The notes beneath the pieces were generated by a model. That model saw only the letters and a program-made list of their open reading frames with translations, ran no database searches and was not told where the DNA came from. Source: Allobosea thiooxidans (GTDB lineage Bacteria > Pseudomonadota > Alphaproteobacteria > Rhizobiales > Beijerinckiaceae). Taken from it: a stretch of DNA of 64,000 nt. The stretch lies in NCBI RefSeq assembly GCF_900168195.1, contig NZ_FUYX01000012.1:102320-166319 (forward strand), in the 5' to 3' direction. Positions within the stretch are counted from its first letter, which is position 1. Each line of letters starts with the position of its first letter. Positions 17,448 through 26,907 of the stretch are shown here, piece after piece. Both the position numbers and the translations under genes were made by a program.

Positions 17448-19637
17448 TCACCAGCGATAGGAGAGCGTCGCCAGCACGGTGCGGCGCAGGCCGAAGGAGC
17501 ATTGCGTGGTGCCGTAGCAGCCGGAGACATACTCCTTGTCGAACAGGTTCTGGGCGTTGACCTGCAGTTTCCAGCCCTTCAGCGCCGGGTTGGCCGTGCC
17601 GAATTCATAGCTGATCGCGGCATCGAACAGGGTGTAGTCGGGCGTGAAGAAGGTGTTGCCCGGATCGCCGGCGCCCTTGCCGACATAGCGCACGCCGGCG
17701 CCCAGCCCGAGCCCGGCGAAGGTGCCGGTCCGGAAGGTGTAATGGGCCCAGAGCGCCGCTGTATGGCGCGGCACGACGGGCGGGCGCCTGTGCAGATCGG
17801 CGCCGTTGCTCTTCGTCACCTCGGCGTCGGTGTAGGCATAGGCCGCAACCAGATCGAGATTGTCGAACAGGGTGGCGCGCGCTTCGACCTCGACGCCGCG
17901 GGCACGGATCTCGCCGGTCTGGATCTGGAAGGTCGGGTGGGCGAGGTCCGCGGTCGGGACGTTGGTCTGGGTGAGCTGGTAGACGGCGGCCTGCAGGAAG
18001 GCGTTGGCGCCCGGCGGCTCGTATTTGAAGCCGGCTTCGTGTTGCTCGCCCTCGCTCGGCTTGAACGGGACGCCGCCGAAGCCGGTGCCGGGCTGCGGCT
18101 CGAAGGAGGTCGAATAGCTCGCATAGGGCGCGAAGCCATTGTCGAAATTGTACATCAGCGCGACGCGGCCGGTGCGGGCGGTGTCGTCCTGCTTGGTCAC
18201 GATGCCCGTGCTCATGGCGCGGGTGCGGGCTTCCGCCCGGTCGAAGCGGCCGCCGACGAGCAGCGACAGCCGGTCGAGCTTGATCTGGTTCTGCAGATAG
18301 ATGCCGTACTGCGTCGTCGTCTGCTTCGTGCCCGCGAGCGGCGGCAGGGCGAAGGGCAGCCTGCCATAGACCGGGTTGGTGTAGTCCAGCGGCTGCACCG
18401 TGCCGCCGGCGCCGGTGAAGGCAGTGCCGTCCGTCCAGTAGCCGTCGACGCCGAGCAGCAGCTTGTGGGTCAGCGGCCCGGTGCGGAAATCGGCCTGGAG
18501 CTGGTTGTCGATCCCGGCGGTGCGGGCCTTCTCGTTCGACATGGTGACGCGGCGGTTTAGCGTCTTCTGGTCGGCCGCGATGCCGCCGACCGCGACCGTC
18601 CGGAAGCGCGATTCGAGGTCCGACAGGCGCAGGTTCTGGCGGAAGGAGAAGATATCGTTGAAGCGATGCTCCAAGGTGTAGCCGATATTGGCCTGGTTGC
18701 GGCTATAGCCCTCGAAATTCGGTTCGCCCGGAAAGAAATTGGTCGGGATGCGGCCGTTGCGGCTCGGCAGCACGGTGCCGACCGCCGGGATGAAGCCGTA
18801 GAATCCGGTCTCGGGGTCCCGCTGGAACGAGGCCAGCAGCGTGAAGCTGGTGGCGCCATTGGGGCGATAGGTGACGGAGGGCGCGATGAAGATGCGCTCC
18901 TCGCGGGTGAAGTCGACCTGCGTGTCGGCGGCGCGGCCGAGGCCGACGACGCGATAGAGCCAGGTCTTCTCGGGATCGACCGGCCCGCCGAAATCGAAGG
19001 CCATCTGGGCGCGTTCGAAGCTGCCGTATTGGAGCTGCACCTCGCCGTGCCGCTCCTCCTTCGGGCGCTTGCTGATCATGTTGACGATGCCGCCGGGCTT
19101 CACCTGCCCGAAGACGACGGAGGAGGGGCCACGTAGCACCTCGATCCGCTCCAGACCCCAGACCTCGTAGGAGGGGACGAGGAAGTTGACGCCCCGCTGA
19201 TAGCGCAGCCCGTCGAGATTGTTGACGAAGCCGGCGCCGGAGCCCGAGCCACCGAAGCCGCGGATGAAGACGCTATCATAGCGCCCCATCGACAGCCGCG
19301 TCTCGCCGACCACGCCTGCCGTGTAGCGCAGGGCCTGGCTGACGTTCTGCGCGCCCTGGTCGTCCATCTGCTGGCGGGGGACGACGGTCACCGATTGCGG
19401 CGTCTCGATCAGGGGCGTGTCGGTCTTGGTTGCGCTGTCGCTGCGACGCGCCACATAGCCGTCGACCGGGCCGCTGGCGTGCTCGCCCTGCACCTCGATC
19501 ATGTCGAGGCCGATGGTGGCGCCGCCCTGCGTCGCCGTGCCGTTCTGGGCGAGGGCTGCCCCCGTCCCGGCGATAATGGCTGCGAGGGCGACCCCAGCCT
19601 TCCAGGCCGCATGGTTGCCGATATTGATGCCGGTCAT
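17448..19637 (-). CDS. TonB-dependent siderophore receptor
   Basis: A 729-residue outer-membrane receptor. After a signal peptide (GVALAAIIAGTGAALAQ) comes the plug domain: ETPQSVTVVPRQQMDDQGAQ, FIRGFGGSGSG and GLERIEVLRGPSSVVFGQVK (about residues 80-175). The 22-strand barrel ends LQVNAQNLFDKEYVSGCYG and TVLATLSYRW with the usual terminal aromatic residue. The C-terminal pattern resembles the FhuA/FoxA hydroxamate-type group. Ligand prediction is tentative. The esterase downstream would fit an ester-linked siderophore. An AraC regulator lies upstream on the same strand, and I see no TBDT N-terminal signalling extension. Confidence 0.94.
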   Translation of the reverse strand: MTGINIGNHAAWKAGVALAAIIAGTGAALAQNGTATQGGATIGLDMIEVQGEHASGPVDGYVARRSDSATKTDTPLIETPQSVTVVPRQQMDDQGAQNVSQALRYTAGVVGETRLSMGRYDSVFIRGFGGSGSGAGFVNNLDGLRYQRGVNFLVPSYEVWGLERIEVLRGPSSVVFGQVKPGGIVNMISKRPKEERHGEVQLQYGSFERAQMAFDFGGPVDPEKTWLYRVVGLGRAADTQVDFTREERIFIAPSVTYRPNGATSFTLLASFQRDPETGFYGFIPAVGTVLPSRNGRIPTNFFPGEPNFEGYSRNQANIGYTLEHRFNDIFSFRQNLRLSDLESRFRTVAVGGIAADQKTLNRRVTMSNEKARTAGIDNQLQADFRTGPLTHKLLLGVDGYWTDGTAFTGAGGTVQPLDYTNPVYGRLPFALPPLAGTKQTTTQYGIYLQNQIKLDRLSLLVGGRFDRAEARTRAMSTGIVTKQDDTARTGRVALMYNFDNGFAPYASYSTSFEPQPGTGFGGVPFKPSEGEQHEAGFKYEPPGANAFLQAAVYQLTQTNVPTADLAHPTFQIQTGEIRARGVEVEARATLFDNLDLVAAYAYTDAEVTKSNGADLHRRPPVVPRHTAALWAHYTFRTGTFAGLGLGAGVRYVGKGAGDPGNTFFTPDYTLFDAAISYEFGTANPALKGWKLQVNAQNLFDKEYVSGCYGTTQCSFGLRRTVLATLSYRW

Positions 19638-19793
19638 GCTCGAAATTCCTGCCCCAGGCGCGCATGGCGCCGCGTCTGCCGGGGTTCTTTCAGGAAGCCG
19701 GTATGGCCGGCAACGCGCTTGGCTTTCGATCGCGGCAGTATTTCTTTCGGTCGTGTTTCGAACGCGTCCAACGAAGAACCAAGGGGGCGTGAA

Positions 19794-20657
19794 TCAACGC
19801 AGCGCGCTCGGCGCGACGCCGAAACGTTTGCGGAAAAGGCCGGAGAAATGAGCCGGGGTATAACCGACGCGGAAGGCGGCGACCGCGACGCTCGCCTCGC
19901 CGCTGGCGATCATCGCATAGGCCTGCTGCAGCCGCTGCTCCTGCAGATAGGCGAAGACGCTGGCGCCGAATTCGGCGCGGAAGGCGGAGGTCAGCTTGGT
20001 CGGGTTCAGGCCGCTGAGACGCGCCAATTCCGCCAGGCTCGGTGGGGTGTCGATCGTCTCGAGCAGGCGGTCGCGGGCCAGATGCACCTGTTCGCGCAGG
20101 CGTGGGCCGAGCCTCGCCGGCCGAGCCTGCCGCTCCCCGAGCATCCGCTCCAGCACCAGCGCTCCCAGCTCGAGTGCCTTGCCGGCAAGATAGAGCGGGC
20201 GCAGCGATTCGCTGACCGGACACTCGGCCATCTGCAAGGCGAGCGAGCGGATCGGCGCATCCGCCGGGCGCACCCACAGGCGGGTATCGGCCGAGCAGGC
20301 CAGTCGCGCCGCCTCGGCGACGTCGCTACCGAACTCGCGCGCGACGAAGTCGACATCGAACTGCATCAGGGCGTAGCGCAGCGTGCCGTCGGCGAGGCCG
20401 GTGCGCCGCTGCATGTGCTGGCCACCATTGGCGGCCACCAGCATGGTCGGTCCGTCGAGCAGGACGGCCGGTCGGTCGTCGAGTTCCAGCGCCTGGCGCC
20501 CCTCCAGCATGATCGCGACCTTGAGCCCCCGCCTCATCGGCCCGGCGACACGCTCGCCCTCCTGGATCGAAAAGCGGCCGGCGGAGAGCGAGAGATTGCG
20601 CGAGAACAGCTCCAGACTTGCGGGGGGCTCTCGGGTCGAGCCGGGGCGGGGGGACAT
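19794..20657 (-). CDS. AraC family regulator of the siderophore locus (PchR-like)
   Basis: A 287-residue AraC/XylS regulator. The C-terminal double HTH begins PSLAELARLSGLNPTKLTSA, with the second helix pair in VAVAAFRVGYTPAHFSGLF and the ending RKRFGVAPSALR. The N-terminal ~180 residues form a ligand-binding part of PchR type (MLEGRQALELDDRPAVLLDG). It lies 156 bases upstream of the TonB receptor on the same strand. Such regulators activate the receptor gene when the cognate siderophore is present. An ICE-like element 66 bases upstream of its start suggests iron control of the regulator itself. Confidence 0.9.
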   Translation of the reverse strand: MSPRPGSTREPPASLELFSRNLSLSAGRFSIQEGERVAGPMRRGLKVAIMLEGRQALELDDRPAVLLDGPTMLVAANGGQHMQRRTGLADGTLRYALMQFDVDFVAREFGSDVAEAARLACSADTRLWVRPADAPIRSLALQMAECPVSESLRPLYLAGKALELGALVLERMLGERQARPARLGPRLREQVHLARDRLLETIDTPPSLAELARLSGLNPTKLTSAFRAEFGASVFAYLQEQRLQQAYAMIASGEASVAVAAFRVGYTPAHFSGLFRKRFGVAPSALR

Positions 20658-20722
20658 CGCGACCTCTGCTAGGATCGCGTGACAATAGGAGTGCGTCGTA
20701 GAAAATCAAGCAAAATCAATAG

Positions 20723-20739
20723 TTTAAAGGGATTCTAAG
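20723..20739 (-). promoter_or_regulatory. ICE-like element upstream of araC-type regulator
   Basis: TTTAAAG-GGA-TTCTAAG has 11 of 14 matches to TTTAGAA-N3-TTCTAAA. Its right half-site TTCTAA is perfect. It lies in a short AT-rich region upstream of the AraC regulator, mirroring the better ICE at 9406 on the other arm of the locus. Weaker evidence alone, strengthened by context. Confidence 0.5.
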
Positions 20740-20783
20740 GTTGGCGGGCAGGGTCTCCACTGCCTCGCCCGAAGGTGCCGCGC

Positions 20784-21362
20784 CTACAGATAGGGCGGCG
20801 TGCAGGCGCTGACCACGATGCAGCGCGCCGAACCGATATTGCGGAACCGGTGGGGAATGCGGCTGTCGAAGAGATAGGCGTCGCCGGGGGCGAGGACCTT
20901 GATCTGGTCGCCGACGGTGACCTCCAGCTCGCCCGCCAGCACCACGCCGCCCTCGTGCGATTCGTGCTTGAGCATGGCGGCGCCGGTGTCGGCGCCCGGC
21001 TCGTAGCATTCGTGCAGGATCTGCAGGTTGTGGGCCTGCGCGTCGCCGACCTGGCGGAAGGACATCTGCCCGCGGCTGTCGCCGCCATTGACCTGGTGCA
21101 GACGCGAGGTCAGGTCGAGCAGGTCCGAAGCCTCGAAGAAGACCTTGTCCTTCGGCGTCCTGGCCTCGTCAAAAAAATTCACCATCGTCATCGGGATGCC
21201 GTCGAGGATCTTGCGCAGCGACGCGACTGACGGGCTGTTCCGGTTCTGCTCGATCAGCGAGATCAGGCTGTGGGTAACGCCGGAGCGCGCGGCGAGTTCG
21301 CGCTGGGAAAGCCCGGCTGCAACCCTTAATTCCTTCAGCCTTCCGCCGACATCAAAGCTCAT
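20784..21362 (-). CDS. XRE-cupin transcriptional regulator (PuuR-like)
   Basis: A 192-residue regulator with an N-terminal HTH_XRE (RLKELRVAAGLSQRELAARS, then GVTHSLISLIEQNRNSPSVA) and a C-terminal cupin (ESHEGGVVLAGELEVTVGDQ, then VLAPGDAYLFDSRIPHRFRN). PuuR-type proteins repress polyamine or amino-acid catabolic genes. I start it at the ATG at 21362 (MSFDVGGRLKEL), preceded by GGGAGAGAG. A frame extending upstream to 21461 has no ribosome binding site. It is divergent from the amidohydrolase-Dpp operon and is the likely regulator of that operon. Confidence 0.92.
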   Translation of the reverse strand: MSFDVGGRLKELRVAAGLSQRELAARSGVTHSLISLIEQNRNSPSVASLRKILDGIPMTMVNFFDEARTPKDKVFFEASDLLDLTSRLHQVNGGDSRGQMSFRQVGDAQAHNLQILHECYEPGADTGAAMLKHESHEGGVVLAGELEVTVGDQIKVLAPGDAYLFDSRIPHRFRNIGSARCIVVSACTPPYL

Positions 21363-21686
21363 TTTTGTGCTCTCTCCCGATCCGGTGCGCCTTGTCGTTC
21401 CTGCGCATTTTGCACGGGGCGCCTGCTCGACGGCCCTTGCCATGTTCAATATTCTGAGCAATGCTGACGGAAAGCCAATAAGAAAATAGTGTCATGGGGA
21501 ACCGGCGGAGTGGAATAGTTTTCGCGTTCAGAGCAGACCGTCCAGACTAAAATCCTGATCCCGCGCGATAGGGGCGTGTGGAAGCGATGTTCCGTTTCCA
21601 TGTGACGGTAGCTGCTTGCCGAATACTAGTCGCATGCCAAGGCCCATGGCGAGAAGTCAACAGGGAAAACAGGGTAAGCAGGGCCG
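21363..21686. other. Divergent intergenic region (regulator / amidohydrolase operon)
   Basis: 324 bases between the XRE-cupin regulator and the amidohydrolase gene with no convincing ORF. It is more AT-rich than the flanking genes in the stretch around 21440-21500, where the promoters and the regulator's operator are expected. I see no exact EcfG, ICE or FixK motif here. Confidence 0.5.
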
Positions 21687-23333
21687 ATGACGCAAGCGGA
21701 GACCGTTTTGTTGAATGGCCGCATCTTCTGCGGTTTGGCGGAAGGCTTCGCGGAAGCCTTGGCGATCGCTGGCGGCAAGGTGCTCGCGACCGGGTCGGCC
21801 ACGGAGATCGCGGCGCTCCAGGGGCCCGGCACGAAAATCGTCGATCTCGCCGGCCGCGTTGCCATTCCCGGCCTCAACGACGCGCATATGCACCTGCTCC
21901 CGCTCGGCCTCGCGATGAGCGAGGTCAATCTGCGTCCCGAGGAGGGCGTCAACAGCATCGACGAGGTTCTGCGCCGTGTTGCGGCTGCCGCCAAGGGCAA
22001 GAAGCCCGGCGAGTGGGTGATCGGTCGGGGCTACGACCACAACGAGCTCGCCGAGGGCCGTCATCCGACCGCCGAGGAGCTGGACCGCATCGCCCCGGAC
22101 AATCCGGTCTACATCAAGCGCACCTGCGGCCATGTCGGCGTCGTCAACAGCCGGGCCATGGCCGCGGCCGGCATCGGCCACAACACGCCGAGCCCGGCGG
22201 GCGGCCTGATCGAGCGGCGCGACAACAAGCTCACCGGCCTGCTGGCGGAGAGCGCCATGCGGTTGATCGTCGAGGCGATGCCGCAGCCGAGCGTCGCGGA
22301 GCTCAAGGCCGCGATCGAGAAGGCCGGGCACTACATGCTGTCCCAGGGCTTCACCAGCGTGATGGATGCCGGTGTCGGCATGGGCGCTGGCATGGCCGAG
22401 ATCGAGGCCTATGAGGAGGTCGCGCGCGCCGGCACCTTGCCGGTCCGGACCTGGGTCTGCATCTACGGCAATGCCGATGGTATTGGCGACGAGGCCCATG
22501 CGGCGGGTTACCGCTTCGGCCGCGAGACCGGCCTGCTGCGCTACGGCGCGATGAAGGTCTTCGGCGATGGTAGTGCCGGCGGTCTGACCGCCGCGATGAG
22601 CGAGCCCTACCTCGTCGGCGATCCCGATAACCGCGGCATCTTCATCTATTCCGATGCCGACATGCATCGCTATCTCCGGCACTACCACGAGCTCGGCTAC
22701 CAGCTCGCGATCCATGCCATCGGCGATGCCGCGATCGAGCAGGTGCTGTCGGGCATGGAGAAGGCCGACAGCCCCGAGCACCCGATCCGCGGGCGCCGCC
22801 ACCGCATCGAGCATTGCGGCTTCCTGACCGACGGCCAGCTTGCCCGTATGGCCGCCGCCGGCATCGACCCGGTGCCGCAGCCGGCCTTCATCTACGAGTT
22901 CGGCGATCTCTATGTGATCAATCTCGGGCAGGAGCGCGCCGGCGCCTCCTATCCGATGCGCAAATGGCTCGATGCCGGCCTCCACGCCGCGGCGAGCTCG
23001 GATGCCCCGGTCTGCGCCACCGACCCGTTCAAGAACCTCTTCACCATGGTCACCCGCCAGACCAAGCGCCATACCGAGATCGGCGGCGCCGAGAAGCTGA
23101 GCATGGAAGAGGCGGTGCACGCCTATACCTTGCTCGGCGCCTATACCCAGTTCGCCGAGGACAGCCTCGGCCGGCTGGTGCCGGGCCAGTTCGCCGACAT
23201 CGCCGTGCTCTCGCACGACATCTTCGCGGTCCCGGTCGAGGCGGTCGAGAACGAGGTGCGTTGCGACCTGACCCTGCTCGCTGGCGACGTCGTCTTCGAC
23301 CGCCACGGCCAGGTCGCGGCCGCCGCGCAATAG
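21687..23333 (+). CDS. YtcJ-like amidohydrolase family protein
   Basis: A 548-residue metal-dependent hydrolase of the YtcJ type. Metal-site blocks are IPGLNDAHMHLLPLG (HxH), AIHAIGDAAIEQVL (His), HRIEHCGFLTDG (His) and the Asp in HAAASSDAPVCATDPFKNL. The last ~60 residues (LVPGQFADIAVLSHDIFAVP) form the small beta-sandwich. It is cytoplasmic. It is the first gene of an operon with DppB, DppC and DppA type genes and a second amidohydrolase, so it probably acts on an imported amide, N-formyl or cyclic compound. The substrate is unknown. Confidence 0.9.
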   Translation: MTQAETVLLNGRIFCGLAEGFAEALAIAGGKVLATGSATEIAALQGPGTKIVDLAGRVAIPGLNDAHMHLLPLGLAMSEVNLRPEEGVNSIDEVLRRVAAAAKGKKPGEWVIGRGYDHNELAEGRHPTAEELDRIAPDNPVYIKRTCGHVGVVNSRAMAAAGIGHNTPSPAGGLIERRDNKLTGLLAESAMRLIVEAMPQPSVAELKAAIEKAGHYMLSQGFTSVMDAGVGMGAGMAEIEAYEEVARAGTLPVRTWVCIYGNADGIGDEAHAAGYRFGRETGLLRYGAMKVFGDGSAGGLTAAMSEPYLVGDPDNRGIFIYSDADMHRYLRHYHELGYQLAIHAIGDAAIEQVLSGMEKADSPEHPIRGRRHRIEHCGFLTDGQLARMAAAGIDPVPQPAFIYEFGDLYVINLGQERAGASYPMRKWLDAGLHAAASSDAPVCATDPFKNLFTMVTRQTKRHTEIGGAEKLSMEEAVHAYTLLGAYTQFAEDSLGRLVPGQFADIAVLSHDIFAVPVEAVENEVRCDLTLLAGDVVFDRHGQVAAAAQ

Positions 23334-23348
23334 GTCGGAGCGCTCTTC

Positions 23349-24290
23349 ATGCTGCGACATGCATTGCAAAGGCTATTGCTGGTCCTGCCGGTCCTGCTCG
23401 GCGTCCTGCTGATCGGCTTCCTGCTGATGCAGGTCGTGCCGACCGACCCGGCGCAGGTCCGCGCCGGGCCGACCGCGACCCAGGACGTGGTCCAGGCCAT
23501 CCGCCAGGAGCTCGGGCTCGACCAGCCCCTCTGGAAGCAGTTCCTCATCTATATCGGGCGGCTGGCGCAGGGCGATCTCGGCGTCTCGATCATCAACAAC
23601 GTCCCCGTCGTGCAGGAGCTCGGCAACACCATCGGCCCGACGCTCGAGCTGATGTTCGCCTCGCTGGTCTGGGCGATCCCGCTCGGCATGCTGCTCGGCA
23701 CCGTCGGCGCCTATTTCCGCGGCTCGCTCCTCGACCGCGCGATCATGGCGGTCTCGGTGGCCGGGGTCTCGCTGCCGGTCTTCTTCCTCGGCCTCGGGCT
23801 GATCTGGCTCTTCGGCTTCAAATATCCGATCCTGCCCTTTACCGGCCGCATCGGTCCGCTCTGGACCTGGGAGGGCCTGCAGGGGATCATCCTGCCTGCG
23901 ATCACGCTCGGCGGCGTCTTCGTCGGCCCCGTCGCCCGCATGACGCGCACCTCGGTGCTCGACGAGCTCAACGCCGACCATGTCCGCACCGCCCGTGCCA
24001 AGGGGCTGACCGAGTCGGCCGTGGTGCTGAGGCATACGCTGCGCAACGCGCTCGTCCCGGTCGTCACGCTGATCGGCCTGCAGATCGGCTTCCTGCTCGG
24101 CGGCGCCGTGGTCACCGAGACGGTGTTCAGCTGGCCGGGGATCGGCCGGCTCGCCGTCGGCGCCATTCTCTCCAGCGACCTGCCGATGGCGCAGGGCACG
24201 ATCATCGTGCTCTCGCTCGGCTTCATCCTGGTCAATCTCGCGGTGGACGTCCTCTATGCCGTGCTCGACCCGCGTGTGAGGGGCGCCTGA
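23349..24290 (+). CDS. ABC transporter permease, DppB-like
   Basis: A 313-residue inner-membrane permease of the dipeptide/oligopeptide/nickel family. The N-terminus is typical (LLVLPVLLGVLLIGFLLMQ). The coupling motif region reads RMTRTSVLDELNADHVRTAR and then AKGLTESAVVLRHTLRNALV (EAA loop). The C-terminal ETVFSWPGIGRLAVGAILSS is also diagnostic. About six membrane segments are visible. It starts 15 bases after the amidohydrolase gene, and its stop overlaps the start of the DppC gene by one base (TGATG). Confidence 0.94.
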   Translation: MLRHALQRLLLVLPVLLGVLLIGFLLMQVVPTDPAQVRAGPTATQDVVQAIRQELGLDQPLWKQFLIYIGRLAQGDLGVSIINNVPVVQELGNTIGPTLELMFASLVWAIPLGMLLGTVGAYFRGSLLDRAIMAVSVAGVSLPVFFLGLGLIWLFGFKYPILPFTGRIGPLWTWEGLQGIILPAITLGGVFVGPVARMTRTSVLDELNADHVRTARAKGLTESAVVLRHTLRNALVPVVTLIGLQIGFLLGGAVVTETVFSWPGIGRLAVGAILSSDLPMAQGTIIVLSLGFILVNLAVDVLYAVLDPRVRGA

Positions 24291-25201
24291 TGAGTTCCGT
24301 CCCCAGCCAGCTCAAGCCCGGCAGCGGCGCGGTCGAAGCCGCCGTGAGCGTGGCCGCCGCCACGCCCGTCCGCCGGAAAACCGTGCTCCGGATGCTCGTC
24401 TCCGACACCGGCGCCTGCATCGCGCTCGCCCTCGTCGTGCTCGCGATTCTTGGCGCGGCCTTCGCACCCTGGCTCGCGCCGACCGACCCCTTCGGCAACG
24501 ACCTCGCCAACACGCTGAAGCCCCCGGGCGAGATGGGACTGCTCGGCACGGACGGGCAGGGCCGCGACATGATCACAAGGCTGCTCTTCGGCCTGCGGAC
24601 GACGCTGCTGATGGGGCTCGCCTCCGTCGTCTTCGGCTGCCTGATCGGCGGGGTCATCGGCTTCGCCGCCGCCTATTATCCGAAGGCTTCGGGCGTGCTG
24701 ATGCGGCTGATGGATGTGCTGCTCTCCTTCCCCGCCATCCTGTTCGGCCTCGCCATCGCCGCGATCTTCGGCCCCGGCCTGCTGGCGGTCATCATCGCGC
24801 TTTCCATCGCCACCGTGCCGCTGATGGCGCGCGTCGTGCGCGGCTCGGCGCTGGTGGTGCTGCAGCAGGGCTATATCGAGGCGGCCCGTTCGCTGGGCCT
24901 GAGCGATCTGCGCATCATCCTGCGCTACGTCCTGCCGAACTGCCTCTCGGCCATCTTCGTCTTCGTCACGCTGCGCTTCGGCCAGGTGATCCTGCTCGGC
25001 GCCGCCCTGTCCTTCCTCGGACTCGGTGCCCAGCCGCCCACCGCCGAGCTCGGCTCGATGGCGGCGGACGGGCGCAACTTCCTGTTCTTCGCGCCGCATG
25101 TCTCGGTCCTGCCGAGCCTGGTGATCTTCGCCGTCGTGCTGGCCTTCAACGTCCTCGGCGATGCGCTGCGGGACGCGCTCGATCCCAAGCTGCGCAAATA
25201 G
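24290..25201 (+). CDS. ABC transporter permease, DppC-like
   Basis: A 303-residue permease partner. The N-terminal region has the DppC-type HLLGTDxxGRD block as MGLLGTDGQGRDMITRLLFG. The EAA loop is QGYIEAARSLGLSDLRIILR, and the C-terminal block is LSFLGLGAQPPTAELGSM. About six membrane segments are visible. The ATG at 24290 overlaps the DppB stop. No DppD or DppF ATPase gene follows, which is unusual for this transporter type. Confidence 0.94.
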   Translation: MSSVPSQLKPGSGAVEAAVSVAAATPVRRKTVLRMLVSDTGACIALALVVLAILGAAFAPWLAPTDPFGNDLANTLKPPGEMGLLGTDGQGRDMITRLLFGLRTTLLMGLASVVFGCLIGGVIGFAAAYYPKASGVLMRLMDVLLSFPAILFGLAIAAIFGPGLLAVIIALSIATVPLMARVVRGSALVVLQQGYIEAARSLGLSDLRIILRYVLPNCLSAIFVFVTLRFGQVILLGAALSFLGLGAQPPTAELGSMAADGRNFLFFAPHVSVLPSLVIFAVVLAFNVLGDALRDALDPKLRK

Positions 25202-25243
25202 CAGCCGACATCAACCAAGAAGCGTCAAAAGGGGATTTGCTCG

Positions 25244-26833
25244 ATGCTCAAACTTTCAACTCTGCTTCTCGCCGGCGCGGCCGCCGCGACCTTCGCCGCG
25301 GTACCCGCCGTCGCCCAGCAGAAGGCGCCGCTCTCGATCCTGCGCATCATCGATGCCGACAATTACGACCCGATCCGCTCGACGGCGACCGCGGCGGCCG
25401 AGGTCATGTACATGCTCGCCGACACGCTGGTGACGGTCGACTTCGACATGAAGACGATCAAGCCGGGCCTCGCCGAGAGCTGGACCATCTCGCCCGACGG
25501 CATGACCTACACCTTCAAGCTGCGCAAGGACGTGAAGTTCTGCGACGGCCGGCCGATGACGATCGACGACGTCGTCTATTCGCTGAAGCGCTGGATCGAC
25601 CCGGCCAGCAAGTCGCCGGTCTCCTTCCGCGCCGGCCCGGTCAAGGACATCCGCGCCGATGGCGACTCGACGCTGATCTACGAGCTCAAGGAGCCCTATA
25701 GCGACCTGCTCTTCCAGCTGGCGCTCTCCTTCGCCTCGGTCGTCGACAAGAACACGGTCGAGAAGCTCGGCCAGAATTTCGGCGTGCAGGGCTTCAACGG
25801 CACCGGCCCCTATTGCTGGTCGAAATGGACGCCGCGCCAGGAGCTCGTCCTCAAGAAGAACCCGCACTACAGCTGGGGCCCGCCGATCTACAAGGATCCC
25901 AAGCCGCAGATCGACGAGATCGTCTGGAAGGTCATCCCCGAGTCGAACACGCTGATGGCCGCGATCCAGGCCAAGCAGGCCGACGTGACCTACTACATGC
26001 CCTATATCGCGCTCGACACGATGCAGCGCATCCCGGGCATGACGGTGCAGCGCCAGGAAAACTACATCTACGACATCTTCATGGGCTTCAAGGTCGACAA
26101 GCCCGTCTCGAAGGACGCCGCGATCCGCGAAGCCGTCAACATGGCCGTCGACAAGCAGGCGATCGCCAAGGCGATCTTCTTCGGCAAGGGCCAGGTCCTG
26201 CCTTCGCTGCTGAACCCGGCGGTGCTGGATTATGACAAGGATTCTGCCGGCAAGATGCCGAAGCACAACCCGGCCGGCGCCATCAAGCTGCTGGAGGAGG
26301 CCGGCTGGAAGCCGGGTTCCGACGGTATCCGCGAGAAGGACGGCCAGAAGGCGAGCTTCACCGTCTACGGCATCCGCAACGACGTGAACCCGCGCATCTC
26401 CGAGGCGATGCAGGCCGATCTTCGCAAGGTCGGCATCGAACTGAAGATCCAGCTCTGGGACGCCACCGTTGCCTGGGGCAAGCTGGCGACGCAGGAATTC
26501 GACGCCTTCTACATGGCCTATCCCTATGTGACGGCCACCGAGGCGCTGAACCTCTACTTCGCCAGCCGCCAGGTGCCGACGCCGAACCGGATGAACTGGA
26601 AGGATCCGAAGACCGACGAGCTGCTCAAGGCCGCGGCGACCGCCGTCGATGCCGGCAAGCGCAAGCAGGCGATCGGCGCCGTCCAGACACAGCTCACCGA
26701 GGCGAATGTCTGGGTGCCGCTGGCTTCCCAACCGCTCTGGGTGGTCGCGGGTGACCGGCTCGAGGGCGTGCGTGCCCACGGCATCTACGGCGCCGGCCTC
26801 TACAAGGGGCTCGACATCAAGCTGAAGCGCTGA
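25244..26833 (+). CDS. ABC transporter substrate-binding protein, family 5 (DppA-like)
   Basis: A 529-residue periplasmic binding protein. The signal peptide LLLAGAAAATFAAVPAVAQQ is followed by the SBP_bac_5 core: NYDPIRSTATAAAEVMYMLA, KPGLAESWTISPDGMTYTFK, RKDVKFCDGRPMTIDDVVYS and FNGTGPYCWSKWTPRQELVL. The closing part is also typical (TEANVWVPLASQPLWVVAGD). It binds peptides or other small molecules for the permease pair just upstream. It is followed by a strong intrinsic terminator, after which the second amidohydrolase gene starts. Substrate unknown. Confidence 0.93.
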   Translation: MLKLSTLLLAGAAAATFAAVPAVAQQKAPLSILRIIDADNYDPIRSTATAAAEVMYMLADTLVTVDFDMKTIKPGLAESWTISPDGMTYTFKLRKDVKFCDGRPMTIDDVVYSLKRWIDPASKSPVSFRAGPVKDIRADGDSTLIYELKEPYSDLLFQLALSFASVVDKNTVEKLGQNFGVQGFNGTGPYCWSKWTPRQELVLKKNPHYSWGPPIYKDPKPQIDEIVWKVIPESNTLMAAIQAKQADVTYYMPYIALDTMQRIPGMTVQRQENYIYDIFMGFKVDKPVSKDAAIREAVNMAVDKQAIAKAIFFGKGQVLPSLLNPAVLDYDKDSAGKMPKHNPAGAIKLLEEAGWKPGSDGIREKDGQKASFTVYGIRNDVNPRISEAMQADLRKVGIELKIQLWDATVAWGKLATQEFDAFYMAYPYVTATEALNLYFASRQVPTPNRMNWKDPKTDELLKAAATAVDAGKRKQAIGAVQTQLTEANVWVPLASQPLWVVAGDRLEGVRAHGIYGAGLYKGLDIKLKR

Positions 26834-26842
26834 GCTTCCTGA

Positions 26843-26878
26843 GCGCCGCGCGGTGAGAACCGCGCGGCGCTTTTCTTT
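26843..26878 (+). terminator. Intrinsic terminator after the binding-protein gene
   Basis: A perfect 12-bp stem GCGCCGCGCGGT / ACCGCGCGGCGC with loop GAGA, followed by TTTTCTTT. It lies 9 bases after the substrate-binding protein stop and before the second amidohydrolase, so that gene may be expressed at a lower level by read-through or from its own promoter. Confidence 0.93.
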
Positions 26879-26907
26879 GCTGTGCCTGTCGGGAGGAAGG
26901 GAAAATC

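Noticed and set aside
21480..21560. EcfG promoter upstream of the YtcJ-like gene (GGAAC at ~21496)
   Set aside because: The nearest CGTT is 22 bases away, outside the 16-17 base spacing.
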